Shown here: positions 11,033-20,314 of the stretch, in pieces | How the letters are laid out: each line of letters opens with the position of its first letter | How positions within the stretch are numbered: position 1 is the stretch's first letter | Origin: Tolypeutes matacus | Taxonomy: Eukaryota > Chordata > Mammalia > Cingulata > Chlamyphoridae | Length of the DNA stretch: 64,000 nucleotides | NCBI GenBank assembly: GCA_026826555.1 | Contig: JAKSZT010053928.1 | Coordinates: forward strand, 2,734,691 to 2,798,690 | Direction: 5' to 3' | Notes under the pieces: model-generated | Told to the model about the DNA's origin: nothing | Database searches by the model: none | What the model saw: only the letters and a program-made list of their open reading frames with translations | Position numbers and translations under genes: made by a program

Positions 11033-11253
11033 GAAAAGGAAGGAAGGATGGAATGAAGGAAGGAAGGAGGGAGAGAGGGAGGGAGGGGAGGAGAGAGAGA
11101 GAGAAAGAAAGAAAGAGAAGAAAGATAGAAAGACAAAGAAAAGAAAGAAAAAGAAAGGAAAAAGAATGAAAGAGAAAGAAAAGAAGAAACAAAGAAAGAA
11201 AAAGAAAGAGGGAGGGAGGGAGGAAAGGAGGAAGGAAAGGAGAGAATGCTTTC
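11033..11253 (+). repeat. Polypurine (GGAA/GAAA/GGGA) microsatellite
   Basis: About 220 bp are almost pure A/G on the plus strand, made of GGAA units, then GGGAGA, then GAAA units, then GGGAGG/GGAA again. Only a handful of pyrimidines interrupt it. The two GGAA-type ends flank a GAAA-type centre, giving partial mirror symmetry. Open frames through it (Lys/Arg/Glu-rich or Phe/Ser/Leu-rich) are products of the repeat, not genes. Confidence 0.9.
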
Positions 11254-11254
11254 A

Positions 11255-11985
11255 AATCACAGGACATAATCCTTTAAACACATGATTAAAAGAATAGGAC
11301 TGAGACATTTCTTAGGAAATGCTGCTCAGCTCTTCCTACTTCTTATGAAGTGATGACAGTGACTTTATTTGTCCTCTACAATGACCACCCCACCCTTCTA
11401 CTGCCAACAAAACTGCTTGGTAACCGGTGATGGGAGAGGAGAGAAGCAGGGCCAGTGATCTGAGCTGTCCTTTTGTGCTTTGATGTGAGCCAAAATGGTA
11501 TTCCAGAACCAGCCAGAAGCCACAGGGGATCAGCACAACTTCCTTGGAACCAGGATGAAGTAGCATTCAGTGCCAAATAAACAGTCATATTCCCAACTTC
11601 TGGTTTCAAATGTCATATTAACGGCAGAGTCCAAATGAGATCCTTTTATCAGCGTATTAGATCCTTCTTAGACTTGGAAAATAATTCACTTCTCTGTAGT
11701 GTATTTGTTGAGGTGAAGTGTGTTCCATGTTTCCACTATTGCTAGGTAATGAGGACATAAACAGTGACAATCCATTTCATAGGAACACATCTACCCATCA
11801 CTAGGATCTATTTAAAGTAAATCTCTACTTAAGCTAAAAATCATTAGGAATTACATATCATAGCACTAAGTATCATTGAAACTCATTTATTTTCATCTCT
11901 AGTTCTTCTAAACTATTGCTTATCAAACCATTTGTGGTGAAGGACCAGATTTTTGAAAATTTCGAATACTTTGTAGATCCATACT
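11255..11985. other. Non-repetitive stretch, no gene seen
   Basis: No recognisable repeat family or gene. It borders the polypurine tract on the left and an AAAAT microsatellite on the right. Confidence 0.4.
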
Positions 11986-12015
11986 TGTATAAAATAAAAT
12001 AAAATAAAATAAAAA
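11986..12015. repeat. (AAAAT)n microsatellite
   Basis: About five tandem AAAAT units in an AT-rich neighbourhood, ending in aaaaatgaag. Confidence 0.85.
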
Positions 12016-12019
12016 TGAA

Positions 12020-12735
12020 GAATAAGAAAAGTGAAAAAAACAAAGACGTACCAAATACAAATGCCATTTTAAAAATTATTAGATTCAGCAGACAATGTAA
12101 AATTGCTATTAAAATTGTTTAAGTGCTTACTGGACATTTCTGTTCTTACCTGTGACTGAAACACAAGTAGCACATGGGTAAATCACCATACTTTGAGCAA
12201 TGTGGACCAATTATTGAGTGAACAAATCCTCACCCAGGCCTGGAGACCTCCTTCTTGGCTCTCCTGTCTTTCAGAATTGCCTATGAAGTTCTGATCTATC
12301 AAAACCTGGGGCTTTCCTCACTGTCTTCACCATCTCTGGGATCCTCATCCCATGGGAGGGCAGACTGAGGCATCACTGCAGATGAATTGATTCTCAAGGT
12401 TCCTTCATGCCGAATACTGGTCCAACCAGAAAGACAAGTTTGTAAGGCTCTGTGCAGTACCTGCCTTCGGACGATGTGGACTAGGTGGTGTAATATCGTG
12501 TGCCTCTTGCTCTTGCTTTTGTGTGTCGAAGCCTTTTCAGAATGAAAAGCAAAACCCACGGGAAAGTTTCACTACAGTTTGTAGTGAAAAGTTGGGGGGA
12601 TCGATGGAGAATTGAGTCCTCGTGGGAATGTGCATGAAGGTCACAAGTAGCTGGAGGTAGGGATACCGAGAGCAGAGTAGGCAGAGATGAAAGGGGACGT
12701 GAAAGGTCCCTGAGGAAATGTCTGGAATTGGTTTT
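12020..12735. other. Non-repetitive stretch, no gene seen
   Basis: Contains a slightly more GC-rich section at 12230-12720 with several CpGs (gtgcctcttgctctt, ttgtgtgtcgaag). Open frames up to about 85 codons on the minus strand have no recognisable domain. The longer 149-codon minus frame runs into SINE sequence and is rejected. Confidence 0.4.
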
Positions 12736-12738
12736 ATA

Positions 12739-12877
12739 AATAAGATTTTTATTTGTTTGTTTGTTTGTTTGTTTTTCTGAGGTACTGGGCCTGGGGATTG
12801 AACTCAGGACCGCGTATGTGGGAAGTCGGTGCTCAACCACTGAACCACATTGGCTCCACTTATTAATAAGATTTTTA
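12739..12877 (-). mobile_element. DAS-type SINE, head-only form, with 13-bp target duplication
   Basis: The element is 12752-12864, antisense, flanked by aataagattttta at 12739-12751 and 12865-12877 (exact 13-bp duplication). Reading leftwards from 12864, the tRNA-like head carries a B-box-like sequence (plus-strand ggggattgaact) and then passes directly to a (CAAA)n tail seen as (TTTG)n. There is no SINE body. It is inserted into an antisense L1 3' UTR whose sequence resumes at 12878, so it is younger than that L1. Confidence 0.85.
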
Positions 12878-13132
12878 AAAACAATTTTATTTTGAAATAA
12901 TTTCAAACTTACAGGGCAGTCATAAAACATAAAAACAACACAAACTCAATAGAAAGAACTCCAGTATATCCCCATCCTCCCAGATACCCAGATCCACCAA
13001 CTTGAACATTCTGCCCCTTTGCTGTATCACTCCATCCATCCATCTATTTTCTGAACATTTGAAAGCAGGTTGCACACATCATACTCCTTGAACACTCAAC
13101 ACTTCCATGTATATTTCCTATAAGCAAGAACA
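12865..13132 (-). mobile_element. L1M 3' UTR, antisense, interrupted by SINE and assembly gap
   Basis: Blocks 'caattttattttgaaataat', 'ccagtatatccccatcctcc' and 'atgtatatttcctataagca' are the reverse complement of an L1M 3' UTR. The copy is split on the left by the SINE at 12752-12864 and runs into the 10-N gap at 13133. Whether it continues beyond the gap is unclear. Confidence 0.6.
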
Positions 13133-13142
13133 NNNNNNNNNN
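13133..13142. other. Assembly gap (10 N)
   Basis: Ten undetermined bases. The short round size suggests a nominal placeholder rather than a measured distance. Confidence 0.99.
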
Positions 13143-13269
13143 AATTGTTTTCTGGAACTTTGAAAAAGAGGTTTCTGCCTGTTCTTGCTGGTTGTTCAAA
13201 GCCTCATTAGGGGCACAGAGCCCTGAAGCATCTCCTGCTCCCTGGATCAGAGCCAGCTCTTATTCACAA

Positions 13270-13376
13270 GATTTTTTTTTTTTTTTTTTTTTTTGTAGGC
13301 ACTGAGGTTGGGGATTGAACCTGGGACCTTGCATGAGGGAAGCTGGTGCTCAACCACTGAGCCACATCAGCACCCA
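13270..13376 (-). mobile_element. DAS-type SINE, head-only form
   Basis: A T22-ish tract (the antisense A-tail) is followed by the reverse complement of a tRNA-like head. On the minus strand the B box reads ggttcaatccc and the A-box side reads gtggctcagtggttgagc, which is very tRNA-like. There is no body. Flanks 'acaagattttt' and 'aataagaattttt' may be a degenerate target duplication. It lies about 400 bp from a sister copy at 12752. Confidence 0.82.
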
Positions 13377-13379
13377 ATA

Positions 13380-14050
13380 AGAATTTTTAAAGTCACTTTT
13401 TACTAGTTCACCTCAGGGTTATGGTAAAGAGATAGAACCCAAGAGCCAGGATGTCGCCCACCTCCCCAGGATGAGCAGGGGCCTTGTTGAATGAGGTCAT
13501 CTCCTGATTTTAGAAAACAAGAGCATGATGTGTATTAGTATAACTCCTTTAAAACCAAAACAAAATATTATTTATAAAATGTATGGTATTCTTTACTGTC
13601 CATCATTTAGTTAAGAAACTACCCTTTAATACTCTTGCTTTTAATTTCTTCTTAAGAATTCCAAATGCTTTCACCTATATTATCTTATTTCCTCCTTATA
13701 TCATTGATGAGATATTACCACATATTTACATGTTCAGTCAACAATTCCTTACAGAAGCTTTCTATCTGGTGGCTATTATCTACAAAATAGATAGAAGCCA
13801 TAAACATTTCTTCTAGATTTGTGAAAATAAGCTTCAGAAAAGAAAATATACTTGATATTTTATATATTTTTGATATTTAAAAAAACAGTATGAGCCTTGG
13901 TTCAGGTTCTAAGGTGACAACAATGAGGTAAACTTTTCCTTGTGCTAAAAAGTACTTGCTAGTTACATCATAAGAAAGTGGATGAGATTTACTCATCCAC
14001 TGTTTAGAGTGTTTCTCAAGCAGTTTGCCAAATACGTGTTCACAAGTGCT
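13380..14050. other. Non-repetitive AT-rich stretch
   Basis: No recognisable repeat or gene. A 77-codon plus-strand frame at 13583-13816 is hydrophobic simply because the DNA is T-rich. Confidence 0.4.
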
Positions 14051-14051
14051 T

Positions 14052-14503
14052 TGCATTTATTATTATTATTATTTTTATTTTTTTATTTTTTATTTTTTTA
14101 AAGATTTTATTTATTTATTCATTTATCCCCCCCTTGCTGCTTGTGCTCGTTGGGTCAGCTAACAATGCCGTGTGGGCGGGCTTGCCTTCACCAGGAGGCC
14201 CCGGGAACCGAACCCGGGGCCTCCCATATGGTAAACGGGAGCCCTACTGATTGAGCCACAGCCGCTTCCCTTTTTTTTTTTTTTTTTTAAATTTATTTAT
14301 TTACTTTATCCATTTTAAACACCGCCTTCCCCATTTTGCTGTTTTTGTGTCCATTCGCTGGGCAATTTTCTGTGTCTGTTTCCTGCCATCTCTTCTCATC
14401 CTCCTCCTCCAGTCTTCACCAGGATTTGATCCTGGAGACCTCCGATGTAGGAGAGAGGTGTTCTGCCACCTGTGCCACCTCAGCTCCTGTGCATTTATTA
14501 TTA
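14052..14503 (-). mobile_element. Nested/dimeric pair of body-containing DAS-SINEs, one shared target duplication
   Basis: One 14-bp duplication (tgcatttattatta at 14052-14065 and 14490-14503) flanks two consecutive antisense SINEs, about 14099-14270 and 14289-14489. The right copy has its own head (minus-strand B box ggatcaaatcc), body and A-tail. The left copy, of a different subtype (minus-strand B box gggttcggttcc, body with tgctgcttgtgctc on the plus strand), abuts the right copy's tail. Either the left one inserted into the A-tail of the right one, or they moved as a dimer. The outer TA-rich sequence between 14066 and 14098 is extra tail. Confidence 0.82.
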
Positions 14504-14609
14504 ACACGGGTCCTAGAGACAGAGGACCTGTCAGAATTGAAGAGACTTCGGTTGAAACTTGTTTTCCCATTTGAGAAAAGTTTGTTCCGGAGGTCACCCG
14601 TTCCCTGTG

Positions 14610-15023
14610 GGAGGAAATTGAGCCATGTCCTCACAAAGACATGTCCAAGTCCCAACCTCCGTGAGGGTTCAGATCATCTGGGGGGAGAATTCATTTGTAA
14701 ATAGGGTCTTTGACGAAGTTAAGGCCAAACCGATTCAGGGTGGGCCTTAATTCAATATAACTGGAGACCTTATAAGCAGAGGAAATTGGATTCCGTAGTA
14801 GCGAAAGCCACAGGAGAATGCAGAAAGAGAGTGCCATGTGACAGAGGTGGAGGTTGATTGCTAGCCAGCCACCGGCAGAATGCTGTAGACTTCAGAGAAG
14901 GCATCACTTGCCAGTACCTTGATTTTGGACTTTTAGCCTCCAAATTATCAGCCAAAAAATTCCTGTTGTTTGAGCCAACCAGCCTGTGGTATTTTGTTAT
15001 AAAAGCCCTGACAAACGAAGACA
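14610..15023 (+). mobile_element. MaLR-like LTR remnant (solo)
   Basis: The order 'aaatagggtctttgacgaag', 'gtgggccttaattcaatata', 'accttataagcagagg', 'agtgccatgtgacagagg', 'gattttggacttttagcct' and 'tgtggtattttgttataaaa' is the classic ERVL-MaLR (MST/MLT1-type) LTR plan, ending near gacaaacgaagaca. I could not find a clear target duplication, and the left edge is uncertain. No internal retroviral sequence is present. Confidence 0.75.
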
Positions 15024-15024
15024 G

Positions 15025-16600
15025 CTGTGTATAAACACACCCTGATTTATTGCTTTTATAGCTGAGTTCTGTGAGACCTTGTCCTCAATGAAATGCTATA
15101 TGGCTTTGGGCTCTTGCCTGAAGTTAGGAAAGCAAACATGAATACAATTATTTTTGGAGCAATTCATTTGCAAGTAGTGGCAGTTCAACTAGTTGTCTTG
15201 AACTGTTATCTAAATGTTTTGTTCTTTGCCTTTATTTAAAAAACAGATTTCATGTTCCATTTATCTCTCTAACTGGATTATAAAATATGAGACCATGTTT
15301 TCTAGTATCTTGTAACCTTCACTAATGCTTTCAAAATAAGCATGTGATGTTTGCTGCTTACACTCGAAGTCTTAGCTAGTGATAATGTAAGAAAAGGACA
15401 TCTCTCCCCTTGTCATAGAGGCGGATAAACAGACTTGAGATTGAGAAACCTCTCCAACCAAGAAGGGACTGCTTGGGTAGTATTTTCTTCCAGGGATGAT
15501 AGCAGTGATTTCTGCTTTTAATGTGTCTCCAAGAGTGAGGAATAAATGGCAGGGAGAGGGGAGCAGGGCATAGCCCCAGAAAGTGAGACCTAATTGAAGT
15601 TCTCTCTGTAATCCCTTTTAGAAGCAGCAGTGCTTAACTGCAAGAAAGATATTAATGGGTTTCCAAAGGGACATTCTTGCCTAGTGGAAGCACACTATTG
15701 AGCTGAATGAAGGAAAGGAAGCACATTATCCTACCTTTTTCTGTGTGCAAGGAAACCACCAAGTTATCTGACATCTTTACAGTTTCACTTAGAGGGTCAC
15801 CAATGATGACTCATTTCCTAATGCTAGACACTTAAGTGGAAGCAGTTTCCTGTGTAAAAGATGAATAAACAGCATTAGTAATAAAGTCAAGCATCAATTT
15901 TTAATTTCCTACCTTATCACTAAACTTTTGGCTGAAACTACATGTGATACATTGTAGGTGCCCTTATATATCAATAAAATTGATTTGAACAAGTTGACTC
16001 AAACAATTAGATGGAAATTGGCAGCACTAATATGTGTTAATGATCAGTGGGCCACCTAATTTTGAGAAATAGTAACCATTAGAATGCAGGCTTCACTGCT
16101 TCTGTTGGAATTCTTAGTGGACTTAACCTCACTTCTGGTTTCAGCTAAAGTTAACATGTGCCCTTTCTTTTGGGTTATAAACCGATTATTCTATTCTTCT
16201 TGAAGTCAAACTGCTGGGTGGATTGTCCGCCAGCTAAAACAAGGATGGCCTGCCACTCTTGACTGAGTTAGCTGCATCTCCTTTACATAATCACTTCTGC
16301 CTAGTTTCATTCCTCAAAGCAAGTCACGTGGCTGCTGTTAAGGCCAATGGTTTGGAGCTATAGAATTCTCCCAGGAGGAGGAGCACCACAAATCACAGAG
16401 CCAAACCTATCACAGATAGGGGCACAATGCATTTTGAATAGTATACAATCTACCATAAGACATAAATCTAATTGTTTTGGTAATAATCCTTTAAATATTG
16501 GAATGATCTTCAAGAGAAGACTTTTTTTCAAGGCAAAAACCTTCAGTTCCTTTTGTTGTTCCTCATAGATGTGGTTTTAAGTTCCTTTCCAACTTCTGAA
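15025..16600. other. Non-repetitive stretch, no gene seen
   Basis: About 1.6 kb without a recognisable gene or repeat family. It is a plausible place for intronic or intergenic unique DNA, and no open frame exceeds about 75 codons. Confidence 0.45.
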
Positions 16601-16604
16601 TGTA

Positions 16605-16748
16605 TTTCACTTTGTCTACATTTCCTGGATTATTAAATTTCATGATGGTAGGGATTGTGTCTGTTTAGTTTTCTACCAGATCCCCAAGGCCTAGCACAGT
16701 ATCTAGCACCTAGAAAGCACTCAAAAGTGTTTATTAAATGAATAAAAT
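16605..16748 (+). repeat. L2 LINE 3' terminus
   Basis: The blocks 'gggattgtgtctgtttag', 'cctagcacagtatctagcac' and 'gtgtttattaaatgaataaa' are the standard L2 3' end. It is short and 5'-truncated, as is normal for this family. Confidence 0.8.
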
Positions 16749-16749
16749 G

Positions 16750-17290
16750 TCCCTTTTAGGGTATGGCCTGATCCATGCTGATTGTGGTAGAACTATCACC
16801 TCCCTTAGTCTGAATCTTATTCATCTGTTAATATAACTTAGGAGTGTGTGTATGTAACCACATGACTCTATGAACTTGTTGTGACTCCATTGTAGACTAT
16901 ACATTTTCTGTAGTTGTTATTTTTAAACTGTGTCTTCATCAAATATTATTACACGATTGGCTTTTTGAACCCATATGCAGAATTTGACATTTACCTCCCT
17001 ATAATAACATCCTAGTCTCTCAGTCCATGACTCCAACCTGTTAGTACTTTCTACAATCCTGACATAGTGTCCTGGTGTGTTTAGTGTCCTTCTCATATCT
17101 ACCACATGCAATCATGTGCCAATTAGGTGAGGTTGCCTTCCATGCCTTTGTGTACATCACTGATGAGAATGTGGGGCAGGAAACATCTTCCAAGAAATGC
17201 TTTGTTGCACACCATTTGAAATCTCCTTCCAATCTGCCATTAATATATTATTTGAAACCTAGTGTTCATTAGGCTGCCCAGATAAGCCAA
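16750..17290. other. Non-repetitive stretch, no gene seen
   Basis: Short overlapping open frames on both strands at 16923-17272 have no recognisable product. Confidence 0.4.
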
Positions 17291-17297
17291 CCTGTGT

Positions 17298-17495
17298 GAG
17301 CCTATGGTACCACAGAGCTTGACTCTAGGCTCTATCACTTGCTAGCATGTTACTTAACATCTTTGCACCTTGGTTTTCTCTCTGTAAAATGGGGGTTGGC
17401 AGGGTTGGAGTGGGAAAGGAAGTTGGGGTTAATTACGGCAATGTATGTAAAATGTTTAGCTCCATGTCTGGTACCTGATAGGTGCTAGAAACATG
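17298..17495 (+). repeat. MIR SINE
   Basis: The plus strand reads 'gactctaggctctatcactt', 'cttaacatctttgcacctt', 'tctgtaaaatggg' and 'gtctggtacctgataggtgc', which is the MIR core and 3' end in order. Ancient tRNA-derived SINE, non-coding. Confidence 0.85.
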
Positions 17496-17499
17496 TTTC

Positions 17500-19950
17500 C
17501 TTCCTCCTCTGGTGCCCCATGTCCCATTTGCTGCTCCTCTTGGATCTTGTTTTCACTGGGTACAGAATTCAGAAGTCATACTCAACTAAAAGTCCATTGA
17601 TTCAAGCACACTTGCTATACACAGAATACCCACTCGGGATGTTGGAACATAATTATTATGCCCTCTCCCTGAAGTGTCCATTCTCAGGTAGCCAGGAACC
17701 TTGGAACAGTTTCCAAATTTGCATGAACACAAAAGCACATATACATATATAATCCCAGGAATGTCTTTGGAAACAGCCCTGGATATTTACCTAGAAACTA
17801 ACTTATAGTTTCTCAAGGTGCATAGACAGACTAACTCTCAGGTTACACTTGAAATTTTTTAAAAGCAATTCCTCTACCTAATTATATTTTGTTCAAGCAC
17901 ATCCAAATTAGTTTGAGCTGGGGAGCAGAGGGAAGCAGAAGAGGGATTTGTCTCTGAAAAGCCAGTGTGGAAAACCCACCTGTAGCTAATAAAGAGGAAC
18001 TTAGATGAGAAAAGAGGGCTCTGGGGATTTTAGGACATTTCCCCACCTCTTGTCTTGAACTTAAATGTCAAGTCCATTTTAACATGAACTTTTGGCACAT
18101 TTTTACTTGGGAAATACTTACATGTGTGCTCAGGGATGAACCTGAGTGGTAAATTTATGTTCTAACCATTATGCTTCGCTTTAGCTGGATATGGAAGTAT
18201 ACCCAGGTGTCAGTGCATCGAGGACATTTTCACTTCACTTTAAGTGCAGTTTTATTTGTGCCGAGGTACTACGTTTCCAGTCTAGTGGAGGTGCTTGCTT
18301 TGATAGGGCTCACACCCCACAGCTCTGTCCAAGGACTCAGACTCACCCTGAGTTCCAGTGATAAAACGCTCTTTAAAATATTTTTGCCAGAGGACCTAAT
18401 AAACAGGCGAGACAAGATGGAAGCATTTCTGGCTGAAAGGAACATGCAGGAAATCAAAGAGGGCTGGGCCTGGGATCACCCAGCAGGAAAGGTTTCAGGT
18501 TGCAGGATGTCATGTGGATGAGAAGGAATAGGAACTGTGGCAGGCTCTGGGGCACCTGAGGTGAGGGCAGGTGAAGACCCACCTGGCCAACTTGTGTCCC
18601 CAAGATGACAGACCTCGATCTGGGATGTTTATTAGCCTTTTCTCATCACTTTCTTTTTGCCTGTTTGTCATAGATTCAGAATTTTTTCTACATTTTGCAA
18701 ATTAAGCCACCTGAGATAATCATCGAGTTATTTTATGAGTGTTACTTTCCATCTTAAAGGGAAAAAAAGAGGTTAAGAAGAGCTATGATCACTTCGAAAA
18801 GTCTAAATCAGGTTACATTTGCTCAAAAAGAATCACTTTATATGACAGCTGAACTTCATGAATTTGGACTCCAATAACACAAAATTCATCACAATGGAGG
18901 CAGGTTTATCTTCCATTTAAAGAAAGGAAAAGGACAGGTTAAACATATAAAGAAGGGAAGTGAGCTTGCATATCAACCTTATTAGGAAGGCATGCTGTAC
19001 CCAGTACTTTAGAAGGAAAAATTAACTCACAAACCTATTAGTGTACTAATTTTAAAACATTACTGTCTAGTCATTGAAATGTCTGCAAGCATCTTCACTT
19101 CCAATAACTTATAAGACCCTGTCCTTTAGTGTGTGTAATAATTTTTATTTTATAGAATGTTTCTTTTAAAATATTCCATGATTCAGACTATTGCTCATTA
19201 GTCAAAATCATTAAATATTGCTCATTAGCCAAAATCATTAAATATTTTTATCTTACACTAAAATGTCTATTGAATGGTTTATAAACAGACTATTTCCAAA
19301 GATTTCTGGTATGTTACCTTTCCTTTTGAATGGAATAAAGTCATTTGGTACAGCAATTATTCCAGAGAAATTAAGAGATTGTATAAAGGAAGAGGCTGCA
19401 AAAGTGAAAAAAATAAGACAGGATGGGAAGAAACCCATGTTTGGCTGGTGAAATAAACCTGCTAGAGAGTTGGTAAGACACCATATATTATATAATATTT
19501 TGGTAATTTAAGAAAGTATCAGCGAAAAGGAAATAAACCATCCGACAAGAATGAGAACAGTGTTTCTAAGAGTATTATCAGCTGAAGTGAATTTTAGGGG
19601 AAAGCATTTAATCACATACCTGGCTGGTCCCTGAGCTATCACATTGCAGACTTCATTTTCATCCTGAGTAATGGAGCACAAAAGGGTGGTTTGGATGGTG
19701 GCAAGAAAGTGAGAGGATTATATAAAGTGGTGCTATCGCAAATCTCAGTGCCGAGGAGATGTGTGTCCAGTAGCCCAGCTCCCATTCTGTGAGCCAGAAA
19801 AAGTAAAGATGACTTCATACCCAAATACTCCTTGATGCAAAGTGTCAGATAGGATGACAGACTTACAAAGCCCTCTCTTCCTCAGTGGGTGAATGGTGAA
19901 CCACGTGTGATAAAATCAGGACCAGGCTCTGAGACTTGTGCCTCCACTCC
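17500..19950. other. Non-repetitive stretch, no gene seen
   Basis: About 2.4 kb without a recognisable repeat family. A local direct repeat of 'attgctcattag' sits at about 19190 and 19218 with 'caaaatcattaaatatt' following both, a 29-bp tandem duplication. Open frames up to 116 codons (18171-18521) resemble no family I know and show no exon context. Confidence 0.45.
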
Positions 19951-19955
19951 TTGGA

Positions 19956-20021
19956 GATAGATAGATATATAGATAGATAGGTAGGTAGGTAGGTAGGTAG
20001 ATAGATAGATAGATAGATGGT
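19956..20021 (+). repeat. Compound (GATA)n/(GTAG)n microsatellite
   Basis: A (GATA)n run with one ATATA interruption is followed by about five GTAG units and then (GATA)n again. The plus/minus frames through it read as monotonous Tyr-Leu-Ser-Ile peptides and are not genes. Confidence 0.92.
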
Positions 20022-20049
20022 GGTGGCATAGTATGTAGAGAAGAACCAA

Positions 20050-20310
20050 CATTTCGTCTTTTTATTATGGAAAATTTCAAATAGACACAAAGTAAACAGA
20101 ATAGTAAAATGAACTCCCCTGTATCTATCACTTAACTTCAATAATTACCAAAATTCTGCCATTTTTCTTTCATTACTACCTATACTTATCCCCACCCGAT
20201 AATTTTTTAGTTTTTTGAGACAAAATTTATATACATTAGTAACTGTATAACTTTGACAAATAGTTATTTTTGCATAACCCGCACCTCTATCACTATCTCA
20301 TTTTAACTGC
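20050..20310 (-). mobile_element. L1M 3' UTR fragment, antisense
   Basis: The blocks 'ttttattatggaaaatttca', 'aactcccctgtatctatcac', 'caataattaccaaaattctg' and 'aaaatttatatacattagt' are the reverse complement of old L1M 3' UTR sequence. It is 5'-truncated and without coding potential. Confidence 0.55.
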
Positions 20311-20314
20311 CATG

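Noticed and set aside
10857..11285. Lys/Arg/Glu-rich and Phe/Ser/Leu-rich frames of 72-136 codons
   Set aside because: They translate a GGAA/GAAA microsatellite; stop-poor because of composition only.
12481..12930. 149-codon minus-strand frame
   Set aside because: It runs through a DAS-SINE and its (CAAA)n tail; the peptide is repeat-derived.
14251..14704. Frames of 98-122 codons on both strands
   Set aside because: They translate the SINE pair and the adjacent LTR; no gene.
19956..20021. CRISPR-like regular repeat
   Set aside because: Plain 4-bp microsatellite without spacers, in a mammalian context.
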